Source of the DNA: a virus | DNA length: 36,111 nt | Virus record (IMG/VR): IMGVR_UViG_3300002053_000032 | Coordinates: 1-36,111 of that record | Reading direction: 5' to 3' (one strand) | Part shown: piece after piece, positions 1 to 9,938 of the stretch | How positions within the stretch are numbered: the stretch's first letter is position 1 | Layout: each line of letters begins with the position of its first letter | Position numbers and translations under genes: made by a program | Notes under the pieces: generated by a model | The model's input: the letters and a program-made list of their open reading frames with translations, nothing else | Databases searched by the model: none | What the model was told of the DNA's origin: nothing

Positions 1-2
1 TG

Positions 3-3000
3 AATCAAGCACAGTTAAGACAAGCCGCTGCTCAAGATAGAATTGCTTCTAGAGAACAAGCTGCATTAAATAAACGACTGAATGCTTCAGGTAGAATTAT
101 TGAAGCAGAACGTAAATCAGCACAAGTTTCACAGCAAGCTTCAGCTACTGCTGTGAAAGGATTAAAAAATCAAGAAGCACAAGCAGGTAAAACTGCTAAG
201 GGTGTTCAAACTGTAACATTATCATGGCAGAGTATGGCACGTATTGTAGCCATACAATATTTACATAGAGCAGTAAGTGCGCTTACGCAAGCTATGGAGG
301 AAGCTTTTGATAGAGCTTCTCAATTAAGTATTAAGGTAGCTGAAATACAAACTATTTCACAAGATGCAAATGTTTCAACTAGAGAATGGCGTAAGGGTTT
401 ATTAGACTTATCTGCGTCGTTTGGTATTGATGTTCTTGACCAAGCTGAAGCTGCTTATCAAGCATTATCTAACCAAGTAACACAGGGTGCAGATACATTC
501 CGTTTCCTTGAGGAAACAAATAGATTTGCGGTAACGGCTGTCACATCTAGCACTAATTCAGTTAATCTATTAACTGCGGCACTTAATGCTTATAGACTGC
601 AAGCATCCGATGCCAATAGTGTAGCTGCAACATTATTCAAAACAATTGAATTAGGCCGAGTACGTGCTGATGAAATGGGACAGTCATTTGGTGATGTGGC
701 TGTTCTTGCAAATCAGCTTGGTATTGGCTTAGATGAACTTGGTGCTTCTATTGCAACACTTACAATTCAGGGTATTAAATATAATAAGGCTGGTACACAG
801 CTACGTGGTATATTCATCAAATTACTTAAGCCTACAAAGGAAATGAAGGATTTCCTTGAAGAGTTAGGATACTCTTCAGGTGAAGCAGCTATACAGGCTC
901 TTGGGCTTGGTAAATTCCTTGCATTATTGCAGGAAAGAACAAAAGGAAGCTCAACAGAACTTGCTAAGTTTGTTAGCCGTATTCGTGGTATTTCTGGTGC
1001 TCTTGCTCTTACTGGTAAAGGTCTTGACCTTTATAATAGAAACTTAGAACAAATTCAGAAGTCACAAGAAGACTATAATAATGCAACTGAAATCGCACTC
1101 AGTGCGTCTGGACGGCGTATTAAAATATTTAAGGAAGAGGTTAATCGTTTCACAACTGAAATTGCAACTTTCTGGTTAGATTTAGCCGCGCAAATAACTG
1201 ATGCATTGCGCGGTGTTGATAATGGTATTTCAACTACAGTTAAAATTATTGCAACATTATTAAAATATAGTAGTCCATTATTTGTAATGTTTCAAGGATT
1301 ACGCAATCTAATTGCAACCGGTAGTCTTTTTGATTCTAAAGATTTTGATGTACGTTTCAAAGAAGCACAAAAGCGTCAAGAAGCATTATTCAAGCGTGTT
1401 GAACGTGATGTCGGTGTATTACGTCGTGAAATTGATACATTATTCAGAAGTGCAAATAGAGAATTTTCTGTACTTGATGCTAATGTAATAGCGGGATTAA
1501 GTAAACAACAAAAGATTGCTATTGCAGCAGCAAAAGCTATAAGTAAAACAACTATTGAAGGTAATAAAGCTTCGTTAAAACTTATTGATGAATTAATCAA
1601 GAAACAACAAGAGGCTGCAAAGCAGAGTGAAAAGATTATTGAAGCAAATGAACGTGCTATTGAAGCAGCAATAAAACGTGCTGAAGCTTTCGCAGATGCA
1701 TTTATACTTGAGGAATTAGCTGATAGTCCTGTTGAGCAATTTAAGTATTTACAGGAACGCGCAGAAGAGTTAATTCTTGATGCTGTAAAATTATTTAATC
1801 TTGATGAAGCTGAAAAAGCTTTTGAAAGATTGAAGCAACGTGAAGATATTCTTATTGATTTAGTAAAGCGTGGCGGCGAACTTGAAAAGCGTAAGAATGA
1901 TTTAATAAAAGAGCGGGATAAAATTGAATTAGAAAGTGGTAAAACTGTATTACAACTTTCTGATAAAGAATATGCAAGATTACAAGAAATTAAAAAAGAA
2001 ATTGCTGCTATTAATGTACTAGAAACTGATAGAAAGAAACTTGCAGAACAAGTATTACTTGCACAAGAAGAGGAAGTACGATTACGAAATGAATTAATTA
2101 AGCAAGAGAAAGAGCAGCTTGCTTTAGCAAAACAGCGTGAAGCTAATTTAATATTGCAAAAAGCTGAATTACAGGCTCTTGCAAATGAGTTTGCAAAATT
2201 TGATATTAGCAAATTATTAGCGACAAGAGATGTTGATAAAATTAATGCTGCAATGAAACGGCAAGCGGATATTACTAATCGTATTTTAGCTATTAATAAA
2301 GAAATTGGTGTTGATGCAAAAACCCAACAAGCATTTGTTGATAGATTCAATGAAGAAAAGAAAGCTGCTGAAGCTGCTTTAGCTAAAATCAAGAAAGAAA
2401 ATGATAGAGAAGAGCTTAAACGAACACAAGATATTGCTAAGGAAAGAATTAAGTCTGTATTAGATTTACTTGAAGCAGAAAAGAAGCGTATTGAGTTACT
2501 TAAAACTGAACGTCTACCACAATTCATTCGTCGGTTAGGTGATTTAGACGAGCAAACAAAAGAAGTTAAAGAACTTCAACGTATACTTGCACAGGTTTCT
2601 AAAACTGGTATAATATCAGATGCTCAAATACAGGGCATCAAAGCACTAGCCGCAGCAGCAGAAAAAGAGTTAGGCCCAAAGGTTGTTGGGGCATTAGCAG
2701 GTATTGAAAGAACATTACAGGAATTACAATCTAATAGAATACCTGAATTGCAGAAAGCCTATGAAAATGCCAAGGAACAAGTAAAATTCTTTGGGCAAAC
2801 AGCAGAACTTACTGGTGCAAAAATTGTTGATATGTCTAAGAAACAAGATGTATTTACAGAGGCTATTAAAGCTTCAAATACAGCATTAGATAATTGGGGA
2901 GATGTACTGGTCAGAGTTACAGAAGCTACATTAAGAGCAAATGAAAAGATACAGGCTGCTACACAGGCATTACAAGTGCCCACACCTAGAATTCCTGAAG

Positions 3001-3305
3001 AACCAGAACGAGGTAGTTTATTTGAAGCAAGAGGGGGACAAATAGCTGCACACGGTTCTGATAGGATACCAGCACTTTTAGGTGCGGGTGAGTTTGTTGT
3101 AAATCAACGAGCAACTAGAAGATTCTTCAGTCAATTACTTGCAATTAATAGCGGGAATGTTCCCCGCTTTGGCGGCGGTGGAACAGTTACAAATGTTGGA
3201 GACATTCAAGTATCCTTGCAATCTTCAGGTAATGAACCTCTTGATATTGTTAGAATTGGCAAAGGCTTACGCAGAGAAATACGCAGAGGTCGCGTAAGGT
3301 TATAA
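3..3305 (+). CDS. Tail tape-measure protein (5' end outside window)
   Basis: This protein would set tail length and act as the scaffold inside the tail tube. The open frame runs unbroken from base 3, so the GTG at 153 is internal and the true start lies left of the window. About 1,100 residues are visible. The first third (to about residue 400) is Ala/Leu/Gly-rich and resembles the TP901-type tape-measure core. The middle (about 450-900) is a long Lys/Glu/Ala-rich coiled coil. The C-terminus has the motif GAGEFVVNQRATRRFF followed by a Gly-rich turn, as in many tape-measure proteins. It is followed after 2 bp by two small tail genes, which is the expected order. Family assignment is by size, composition and context; confidence is high for the role. 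Confidence 0.88.
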   Translation, partial: NQAQLRQAAAQDRIASREQAALNKRLNASGRIIEAERKSAQVSQQASATAVKGLKNQEAQAGKTAKGVQTVTLSWQSMARIVAIQYLHRAVSALTQAMEEAFDRASQLSIKVAEIQTISQDANVSTREWRKGLLDLSASFGIDVLDQAEAAYQALSNQVTQGADTFRFLEETNRFAVTAVTSSTNSVNLLTAALNAYRLQASDANSVAATLFKTIELGRVRADEMGQSFGDVAVLANQLGIGLDELGASIATLTIQGIKYNKAGTQLRGIFIKLLKPTKEMKDFLEELGYSSGEAAIQALGLGKFLALLQERTKGSSTELAKFVSRIRGISGALALTGKGLDLYNRNLEQIQKSQEDYNNATEIALSASGRRIKIFKEEVNRFTTEIATFWLDLAAQITDALRGVDNGISTTVKIIATLLKYSSPLFVMFQGLRNLIATGSLFDSKDFDVRFKEAQKRQEALFKRVERDVGVLRREIDTLFRSANREFSVLDANVIAGLSKQQKIAIAAAKAISKTTIEGNKASLKLIDELIKKQQEAAKQSEKIIEANERAIEAAIKRAEAFADAFILEELADSPVEQFKYLQERAEELILDAVKLFNLDEAEKAFERLKQREDILIDLVKRGGELEKRKNDLIKERDKIELESGKTVLQLSDKEYARLQEIKKEIAAINVLETDRKKLAEQVLLAQEEEVRLRNELIKQEKEQLALAKQREANLILQKAELQALANEFAKFDISKLLATRDVDKINAAMKRQADITNRILAINKEIGVDAKTQQAFVDRFNEEKKAAEAALAKIKKENDREELKRTQDIAKERIKSVLDLLEAEKKRIELLKTERLPQFIRRLGDLDEQTKEVKELQRILAQVSKTGIISDAQIQGIKALAAAAEKELGPKVVGALAGIERTLQELQSNRIPELQKAYENAKEQVKFFGQTAELTGAKIVDMSKKQDVFTEAIKASNTALDNWGDVLVRVTEATLRANEKIQAATQALQVPTPRIPEEPERGSLFEARGGQIAAHGSDRIPALLGAGEFVVNQRATRRFFSQLLAINSGNVPRFGGGGTVTNVGDIQVSLQSSGNEPLDIVRIGKGLRREIRRGRVRL

Positions 3306-3307
3306 TA

Positions 3308-3682
3308 ATGTTTACATTGAAATACCCTCCAATCTCACCGTCTGATACAGTGGTTCTCAGGAATCCTGAGATTGGTGATATACAACGTGTACATGGCGAA
3401 GGTATTGTACGCCGTACACGCGGGGGTGATTTAAAAATCTTTAGAGATAATGATTGGCCTCAAGGACAGACAAATGTTTATGAGTTCCGCGCACTAACTG
3501 CTGCTCAAAAAGACGATTTAATAAGTTTCTTGCAAGATTATGCTGGATTAGAAATAGGTATTGAAGACCATTTAGGTCAAGACTGGACAGGTGTTATTAC
3601 TTCTTCTCCAAATGAAATTGTTACTGTTAGAGATGCTTGCTCATATGATGCTAGTTTTGAATTTTATGGAGCTAAAGTCTAG
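3308..3682 (+). CDS. Small tail protein, paralogue of next gene
   Basis: A 124-residue protein, probably a distal tail or tail-tip component acting between the tape measure and the baseplate protein. It starts 2 bp after the tape-measure stop. It shares with the next gene a Pro-rich N-terminus, the motif LRNPEIGD (LRNPDLGD next door), a central 'LTAAQKDDLISFLQ' helix (LTKAKVDELIDFLH next door) and a late W-x-G-x-I-T-x-x-PNEI segment. The pair is therefore a tandem duplication. I do not recognise a named family with certainty; the role is inferred from position and from the beta-rich, compact sequence. Confidence 0.7.
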   Translation: MFTLKYPPISPSDTVVLRNPEIGDIQRVHGEGIVRRTRGGDLKIFRDNDWPQGQTNVYEFRALTAAQKDDLISFLQDYAGLEIGIEDHLGQDWTGVITSSPNEIVTVRDACSYDASFEFYGAKV

Positions 3683-3695
3683 AAAGGGTATTTGA

Positions 3696-4100
3696 ATGAG
3701 TGTAAAATTTGAATATCCTTATGCTTCTCCAACTGTGGAGCTAAATTTAAGGAATCCCGATTTAGGGGATTCTATGCAGCATGATATTAAATTGCAGTAC
3801 GGTAGAGTTATGAATGGAAACTTATTTACATATAAATACACACCGGCTACGAAAAGACTACTTATGACATTTAGACATTTAACAAAAGCTAAGGTTGATG
3901 AATTAATAGATTTTCTGCATCAAACATCTGGTCGTGAGATTAAATATACTGATTACAATAATGTTGTGTGGCGGGGCGCAATAACTACAGACCCAAATGA
4001 AATAACTACACTTGGGCCTGTACAGGGTAGTGATGGCAGTAGTGCAGCGTGTATCGAAGTTAGTGAAATTACTATTGAGTTTGATGGGGAAGAAGTCTAA
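3696..4100 (+). CDS. Small tail protein, paralogue of previous gene
   Basis: A 134-residue protein and second copy of the tandem pair. Shared landmarks are LRNPDLGD near residue 18, LTKAKVDELIDFLH near 65, and WRGAITTDPNEIT near 90. It has an extra acidic C-terminal strand (ITIEFDGEEV). An AGAAAGGG Shine-Dalgarno lies about 8 bases upstream of the ATG. Its TAA stop overlaps the ATG of the next gene (TAATG), so the two are translationally coupled. It is likely a tail-tip/baseplate subunit that forms a mixed or sequential ring with its paralogue; that arrangement is inference. Confidence 0.7.
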   Translation: MSVKFEYPYASPTVELNLRNPDLGDSMQHDIKLQYGRVMNGNLFTYKYTPATKRLLMTFRHLTKAKVDELIDFLHQTSGREIKYTDYNNVVWRGAITTDPNEITTLGPVQGSDGSSAACIEVSEITIEFDGEEV

Positions 4101-7100
4101 TGGTAAGAACTTTAACTGCTGCTGCTCAAACTAAGGCAAGTACCTTAAAAGGTACTGAGCCTATTATTGTTGTAAAGGTTGAGTGGGGTAGTGGTACAAT
4201 TTATTATGCGGATAAAGCTATAACAATTGGGGCGATAACTGCAAAGGGTGCAGTTATTGATTTAGGTGCAGTAAATAGTCAAGTAAAAACAGATAATATT
4301 GGGCAAGTTAGTAGTGTAAATATTGGCTTAGATGATACTGATGGAACACTCAAAACTCTTGTAGATAGGGATGCAATAGAAGGAACACGTTGTACAGTTT
4401 ATTTACATTTTGTTGGCCTCGGACAATCTGATTTAGTTAAGTTATTCTCCGGTAGAGTTGCTTCGGATATTGTATGGTCAGAAGGTGACCGTACATTATC
4501 CTTTAATATTGAAACACAAATTGAGGGGGATGAATTAGGATTTGCTCCAAAAGAAGGTGATATAACTAATCTTAATCCTGAAGCTGTTGATGTACCTTGG
4601 CCGTTATGTTTTGGTAAGCCATTACGTGTTCCGGCTGTACAAATACGTAAACAGATACGTGGCGCATTAAAAGATGAAGTAACACATGGGTCACCTTCAC
4701 CATTCTATGTTGAGAATGGTGAAAACTTTCCACAAGGTACTCCCATAACAATTGTTATTAATGGGATAGCTTTTACTGGTTCTTTCAATGGGCAAGCATT
4801 TACGCCAACTGGTTGGAACGTTGCAAGGCATACAAGTGTTGCATTAGCTGCAAGACCAATCAGTGACCCTGATAAAGATAATCATGCTGTAGCATGGTTA
4901 GCTAGTTCTTCAATCAGTATTCAAGGATTATATTGTATAGTTAATCGAGGCATACAATGGTTTGTTAATAGATGTATACGTCAAGAGGGCACTAAGTGTT
5001 GGTTCCAAAAAGACTGGATGTATGATATTGTAATTGATGGAAGTATCACAAAAGTATTACTTGATAATACTGATACAATTTATGAAACTGCTGGTCGCCC
5101 GCGTGGTGCATGGAATTCTACATATAAAGAATATAACTGGATTTGGACTATGGGGAGTGAGTGGTATAATGATGATAGAGTTATAGGCTTCTCTGAGACA
5201 CGGCTTTCTCCTGATTCATATACCTTAGCAGAAGGTACAGAAGTTCTTTATGATGGTGGCTTTAATGACTTATATGTTTGTAATTTAATTCAATCTATTG
5301 ATATTATTGAAGTATATGGTCATAGGAACTTTAATGGTGAAACTATATTTGCACCAATACCATCAAGTTATTATACAGTCAACAAGAATCATTTACTTGC
5401 TGGTCAGAATTGTACAACCTTAGAATTTGATAAGCCATTAATTGATTATGAATGTGAAGGTTGGGAAGGCGATGTTTATGTATCGCTTGAATCAAGTGCT
5501 GACCAAAATGTTTCTAATATCATAAAGTGGATACTGGAAGCTTACACAGATTTAACAGCCGACCCAACTTCATTTGCTGTTGTTAAAGCAAAATTACGTT
5601 CAGGGGCAAGTGAAAAATATCCTGCTAATTTTGCTTACCTTGAGAAACGAGATTCTATAAAAGCATGTGAAGAAATTGCGTGGCAAGCACGTATCGCCAT
5701 GATAGTTGATGGCGATACAGTATACCTTAAATATCTTTCTGAAGTTCCTTCATCAGATTATACAGCAGATGAATCTGCTGTTGAAATGAAAACTCTTGAG
5801 CTAGGATTTACACCAACTGAAGATATTGTAACAACTATGATTGCCAAATGGCGCACCGAAATGTCCGGTGAAGAGGGAACTGAAAGGACTTTTGAATATT
5901 CTAATAATACATCACAGTATGGAGCTATTGAGCAAGAATATGATTTTTACATCTATAATATAGAAAGTCTTGTAAAGTTAAGCGCGGCATTTTGGGGGTA
6001 TCGTTATTCTAATTCATGGCGTAAATCAGCTTTTAATACTTTCTTACCGCCGCTTAAATTAGAAGCATTTGATACTATTGCACATGATTTAAACATCATT
6101 GGAAGCAACACGCTACGTGGCGTTGTACAAACATTTAATCTTGAAACCGATGATAAGCGTATTGGACTTGAAACAATAATTGCATCAAAGGCAGGTGATG
6201 ATGTTGCTGGACAACCTGTTGAAGATACCAAATATTGGACGGGTGACCCTTCTTATTCTATTAATGGTAATCCTGTCCCAACCGACCCTTCTACCGGGCG
6301 GGATGAAACAAATTATGTTCCTGCACAAGATACTGAATGTTTAGAGCGGCTACGTGAGGGGGAAGGTGGAGGTACTGGCGGCGGCGGTGGTAGTGACCCA
6401 AATGAACCAGACGACCCCTTTGATAGACGACGCTTAGGATTAAAATTCAGACAGGGTGCTGATAGTGTTAATCGTGGCGAGAATTTTGCTGTTCAAATTG
6501 ATTTAATAAATCTTGATACTTTTATGACAGTATCAAGAACTATTGATGTTGAAATTACATTCAATAATGGTGGTAGTGGTGATTCACTTAATATTGCTGG
6601 CGTGGGTGCGGCACCGCAAACAGTTAGACTTAATAATGGTACGTGGCTTGGTAATGTTAATATTGATGGTGGCGCGGGTGATGCTCAAACAACTATAACT
6701 GCTTCTCCTGTACCTGCTGGCTATGGTCCTGATATACAAATGCCTGTACGTATTGCAGAAGGTAATGGATTACAATTACAAATTAATCAGAATCCTATAG
6801 TTAATGGTACAGCATTTAGTGTTAGTGGGACCGGTACACCTAGCACAACTTGGAATATTACTTGGGAAAGTAGTGATGGTTCTGGTTCATTAAATCTTGG
6901 AACATTATCAACAGACGGCGCTGGTGATATTATTGACCCCGGTAATTTAACATTGACTGGTGGTACAGAAGGTAGTAGTGGTCGCATTATTGCAGAATTA
7001 GCTGGCGATAATAGTACATCTAATTCTGTGCGTGTTGGAACAGATGATGAGGTCGCAGGAACTGTAAACTTTGGTGATACAATCCCGATTATTGTATCAA

Positions 7101-8116
7101 AAGCAGGTACTAAGGGTACATCAAAGAAAGCTAGACGCGATGATTTAATACCCGGTTTAAAACTTGATGGAAACGCTGCTGATAGTGCATCCAATGGTGA
7201 CCCAACATTAGGATTTGTAACCAGTGATGGTGGCTTAAAAGTATTACTAGGTACTGGTTATACTTCTACACTTGGTAAATTAACAACTGATTCAGATGGG
7301 TTATATGTATTAGTTAAAGCAGATGCTGGCTTAGAGAATTCTGGTGATGGTCTTGGTCTTATTGGCGATACTAAGGGTGAGTTACTTCTTCATACTGGTT
7401 CAGCATGGACAGTATTAAGTATTGGTACAACTGACCAAGTTCTTACTGTTGAAGGCGGTACAGCGGTTTGGAAGGATGCGGCTGGCGGTGGTCCTGACCC
7501 TTATAATAGTACGCCAACAACTGTATTAGATGCTACAGGTTACAAGGGTGATTCTGACCTTTATTCACGCGGTGACCATGAGCATGGTTTCAATGGTTAT
7601 CTTTTTGCAGGATGGGGATTAAGTTGGTATTATGGACAATTTATAGTTGACTATACTGCTATATTAGATGGTAGTGGCGTCCGTAAAGTTGACACAACTG
7701 GTAATGCGCCCGGAGTAGCTACTGTAGCGGCACCAGCAGACCATAAACACGGATTCGATGGAACATTATTTGCTGGCACAGGAATTAGTTGGTACAGCGG
7801 GGCCTTCCATGTAGCGGATGTCCCGGCCAGTGGTACTACTGGAGATATGCTATATTATAATGGTGGATGGATTGCGCTTGGAATAGGTTCAAGTGACCAA
7901 TTCCTAAAGGTATCAGGCGGTGTGCCGGTATGGTCTGACCCAATTAGTCCTCTTAGTGCTGGTGATGGTATTGATATTACAAGTAGTGTTGTATCAGTTG
8001 ATTTAGTAACCACAAATCCGGGTCTTCAATTTGTGTCAGGAGAACTTGATGTAAAACTCAAATCTGGTGGCGGTCTTGCTAAGGACTCTAGCGGAATGTA
8101 TGTAGTTTGGGCGTGA
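4100..8116 (+). CDS. Large baseplate/tail-fibre fusion protein
   Basis: A 1,338-residue structural protein. Residues 1 to about 740 are a mixed alpha/beta region of the kind seen in siphophage baseplate or tail-hub proteins. A glycine-rich linker (GEGGGTGGGGG, about residue 753) separates this from a beta-rich half. About 780-980 looks like Ig-like beta sandwiches (ITWESSDGSGSLNLG). About 1,030-1,338 is fibre-like, with repeated units (GLSWYYGQFIVD and GISWYSGAFHVA) and the motifs HEHG and HKHG, the HxH type of metal-binding site seen in tail fibres. It probably joins the tail tip to a receptor-binding fibre. The start overlaps the upstream stop. Domain limits are by eye. Confidence 0.75.
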   Translation: MVRTLTAAAQTKASTLKGTEPIIVVKVEWGSGTIYYADKAITIGAITAKGAVIDLGAVNSQVKTDNIGQVSSVNIGLDDTDGTLKTLVDRDAIEGTRCTVYLHFVGLGQSDLVKLFSGRVASDIVWSEGDRTLSFNIETQIEGDELGFAPKEGDITNLNPEAVDVPWPLCFGKPLRVPAVQIRKQIRGALKDEVTHGSPSPFYVENGENFPQGTPITIVINGIAFTGSFNGQAFTPTGWNVARHTSVALAARPISDPDKDNHAVAWLASSSISIQGLYCIVNRGIQWFVNRCIRQEGTKCWFQKDWMYDIVIDGSITKVLLDNTDTIYETAGRPRGAWNSTYKEYNWIWTMGSEWYNDDRVIGFSETRLSPDSYTLAEGTEVLYDGGFNDLYVCNLIQSIDIIEVYGHRNFNGETIFAPIPSSYYTVNKNHLLAGQNCTTLEFDKPLIDYECEGWEGDVYVSLESSADQNVSNIIKWILEAYTDLTADPTSFAVVKAKLRSGASEKYPANFAYLEKRDSIKACEEIAWQARIAMIVDGDTVYLKYLSEVPSSDYTADESAVEMKTLELGFTPTEDIVTTMIAKWRTEMSGEEGTERTFEYSNNTSQYGAIEQEYDFYIYNIESLVKLSAAFWGYRYSNSWRKSAFNTFLPPLKLEAFDTIAHDLNIIGSNTLRGVVQTFNLETDDKRIGLETIIASKAGDDVAGQPVEDTKYWTGDPSYSINGNPVPTDPSTGRDETNYVPAQDTECLERLREGEGGGTGGGGGSDPNEPDDPFDRRRLGLKFRQGADSVNRGENFAVQIDLINLDTFMTVSRTIDVEITFNNGGSGDSLNIAGVGAAPQTVRLNNGTWLGNVNIDGGAGDAQTTITASPVPAGYGPDIQMPVRIAEGNGLQLQINQNPIVNGTAFSVSGTGTPSTTWNITWESSDGSGSLNLGTLSTDGAGDIIDPGNLTLTGGTEGSSGRIIAELAGDNSTSNSVRVGTDDEVAGTVNFGDTIPIIVSKAGTKGTSKKARRDDLIPGLKLDGNAADSASNGDPTLGFVTSDGGLKVLLGTGYTSTLGKLTTDSDGLYVLVKADAGLENSGDGLGLIGDTKGELLLHTGSAWTVLSIGTTDQVLTVEGGTAVWKDAAGGGPDPYNSTPTTVLDATGYKGDSDLYSRGDHEHGFNGYLFAGWGLSWYYGQFIVDYTAILDGSGVRKVDTTGNAPGVATVAAPADHKHGFDGTLFAGTGISWYSGAFHVADVPASGTTGDMLYYNGGWIALGIGSSDQFLKVSGGVPVWSDPISPLSAGDGIDITSSVVSVDLVTTNPGLQFVSGELDVKLKSGGGLAKDSSGMYVVWA

Positions 8117-8119
8117 TAT

Positions 8120-9154
8120 ATGGCTTGGGCCGATATAGCTGCATTAAGTCCCGGCGACCCTATGCAGCTTCAACATTTCTTAGATATTAGATTAGCCCTT
8201 ATTGAACGATGTGAATGGGCCGGTAATGCCACACAGAAAGCTGCTGCTCAAGCTCTTTCTACAACTAATCCTTTTAATGCAGCTTGGTTAAATAGCGCGC
8301 GAGCTATTTGCGAAGCTATTGACCAAGAATTCTATCGTGGGTCTGCCTATTGGCAAGACTCAGGTTTTCAAGGATATGGTAACCGTAAACAAGTATTATA
8401 TAATACCTATGGGGAAGCTAGTGGTTTCGGTTTAAGTGGAGGTACATACAACTGGATACTTAGACCAACACGCGCAGGGTCATTGGTGCTTGGTCAAACC
8501 ATGCCACAAAATACTTATCATCCTTTCCTTGAACATCTTATGGGGTTATATTATTATATTAATGATACTATGCGTTGGATTGGTACTACTATAATAACAG
8601 GTTCATCTATGACTAAACGTAAACGAGGTAGTGCTTCACCAAGTGATAATGAAGCTTGGACATCTATGAAGGGAGCAACACCTGAACATTATGCTTATGG
8701 TGTTGCGGCATTACTCGGTATTTATTGGTGGAACAATCTTACTCCGCCTAATATTTATCGTTATTACGATTATAGACGGCTAGAATTTAGACAATGGTTG
8801 AATACACCGCTTGCAACTTTAGCAGGTTTTGATGCTTGTTCATTTATTTATAAAATACGAGCAGGTGAAAGTCTTGGTCCTTGGAAATTATGTTCTGGAG
8901 CAACTGGAACGGATGCAGGAGCATATGCAGGTCCTCCAGTATTACATTCAAGTTTTACATTTTCAGCATGGAATACTTACAATAAATTTGATTGTGATAA
9001 CCCCGGTAATCTTGGTGGTGCGGCTTCTGCTAATTGGTATGATTTAATATATAATCCAGCATATGATGGTGGTGCAGGGCCGGGAGCTATGAGGCGAGCT
9101 TATTTTGATGTAGGAGGTATGATAGCAAAACCACAAACAAGCTACGGTACTTAG
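8120..9154 (+). CDS. Unassigned late protein, probably structural
   Basis: A 344-residue protein that I do not recognise. It begins 3 bp after the fibre gene, in the same operon. It is rich in Trp, Tyr, Asn and Gly, has no signal peptide or membrane segment, and shows no clear enzymatic motif. The N-terminal 70 residues are helical with several Ala pairs; the rest is aromatic-rich and compact. Its position between the fibre and the lysis cluster suits a tail-fibre accessory or tip protein. A lysozyme-like role was considered because of the neighbours, but no catalytic Glu/Asp or amidase motif stands out. Confidence 0.6.
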   Translation: MAWADIAALSPGDPMQLQHFLDIRLALIERCEWAGNATQKAAAQALSTTNPFNAAWLNSARAICEAIDQEFYRGSAYWQDSGFQGYGNRKQVLYNTYGEASGFGLSGGTYNWILRPTRAGSLVLGQTMPQNTYHPFLEHLMGLYYYINDTMRWIGTTIITGSSMTKRKRGSASPSDNEAWTSMKGATPEHYAYGVAALLGIYWWNNLTPPNIYRYYDYRRLEFRQWLNTPLATLAGFDACSFIYKIRAGESLGPWKLCSGATGTDAGAYAGPPVLHSSFTFSAWNTYNKFDCDNPGNLGGAASANWYDLIYNPAYDGGAGPGAMRRAYFDVGGMIAKPQTSYGT

Positions 9155-9165
9155 GAGGAATGGCG

Positions 9166-9348
9166 GTGGGTAAAAGACGATGGATACAAGGAGCAATTAA
9201 GAAACCGGGGTCATTACGTAAATCATTAGGCATTAAGAAAGGACAAAAGATTCCACTTAAAACATTGAAGTCGGCTGCCAAGAAGAAAGGCAAAACGGGC
9301 AAACGTGCAAGACTTGCTTTAACGTTACGAAAACTTAGAAGGAGGTAA
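9166..9348 (+). CDS. Small highly basic phage protein
   Basis: A protein of about 60 residues, over one third Lys/Arg. The pattern (WIQGAIKKPGSLRKSLGIKK at the N-terminus, then a KTGKRARLALTLRKL end) matches a widespread class of short basic phage proteins whose function is not established. An ATG at 9160 is in frame, but the AGGAGG at 9153-9158 would then be only 1 base away. The GTG at 9166 has a normal 7-base spacing, so I prefer it. It could bind nucleic acid or an acidic partner. It sits between the structural genes and the holin-like gene. Confidence 0.65.
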   Translation: MGKRRWIQGAIKKPGSLRKSLGIKKGQKIPLKTLKSAAKKKGKTGKRARLALTLRKLRRR

Positions 9349-9354
9349 TCAATC

Positions 9355-9765
9355 ATGGTAGAGTCAGGAGCACCCACAGAAGTATTAGCGCAAGGATGGT
9401 GGGTACCGGTTGTAGTTTCTTTATTACCGGTATTGGGTGCGTTATTGCTTGGACTGCTTAAACATTATGCAGGTAAGTTGATGGAAAGAATCAAGGCTAG
9501 TGATGCTGAGAAAGAAGCTATCCAATGTCTGCTTGAAGGTATGGCTAAGACTCAAGAAGAATTTGTCCGTGAAACTAAAAAGGCTGCTGCTGATGGTAAG
9601 TTGAGTAAGACTGAAATTGAACAAGCTAAGAAAATGGCTATTGCACACGCAATTACTGTTGCTAAGGGTCCGGCTCTTGATGTTCTTAAGGCGATGGGTA
9701 CAGAGCGGCTTGGCAGTCTTATCAAGCAATTACTTGCCAAGATGAGTAAGAAAAAGGATAAGTAA
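9355..9765 (+). CDS. Holin-like single-span membrane protein
   Basis: A 136-residue protein with one N-terminal hydrophobic segment (about residues 14-36, VVVSLLPVLGALLLGLLKHY) and then a charged, helical cytoplasmic-type domain ending in a Lys-rich tail (KMSKKKDK). This layout suits a class III-type or LLH-like holin or another lysis-cluster membrane protein. A strong AAGGAGG precedes the ATG. The stop overlaps the next start (TAATG). No endolysin is recognisable in the window, so the lysis role is inferred from topology and from the lipoprotein two genes downstream. Confidence 0.5.
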   Translation: MVESGAPTEVLAQGWWVPVVVSLLPVLGALLLGLLKHYAGKLMERIKASDAEKEAIQCLLEGMAKTQEEFVRETKKAAADGKLSKTEIEQAKKMAIAHAITVAKGPALDVLKAMGTERLGSLIKQLLAKMSKKKDK

Positions 9766-9938
9766 TGTGGGCTGGAATATTCGCTTGGCTTGGTAAGATT
9801 TTTGCATCAGTATTTGCGGAGGTTGCAAAAGATGTTCTTAAGACTCCTGCAAAAGAAATTGAAGTTACAGAAGTACGCGGTGATGTTGATTTGCCTCCCA
9901 CTCCTGTTGATGAATTGCTTGCTGATTACGGGATGTAG
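9765..9938 (+). CDS. 57-residue membrane-associated protein overlapping the lipoprotein gene
   Basis: A short ORF starting MWAGIFAWLGKIFASVF and ending ELLADYGM. The ATG overlaps the stop of the holin-like gene (TAATG). The first 17 residues form a short amphipathic or hydrophobic helix; the remainder is acidic with a Pro-rich stretch. Its last 56 bases are shared, in another frame, with the start of the downstream lipoprotein, which recalls the overlapping inner/outer spanin gene pairs of other phages. The hydrophobic segment is short for a true inner-membrane spanin, so that identity is tentative. Confidence 0.55.
   Translation: MWAGIFAWLGKIFASVFAEVAKDVLKTPAKEIEVTEVRGDVDLPPTPVDELLADYGM

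Noticed and set aside
1376-2527. 383-residue open frame on the - strand
   Set aside because: Ser/Ile/Leu-rich antisense shadow of the tape-measure coiled coil; no start signal and wrong strand for the operon.
8120-9154. Endolysin candidate
   Set aside because: Location fits, but no lysozyme, amidase or peptidase motif can be seen.
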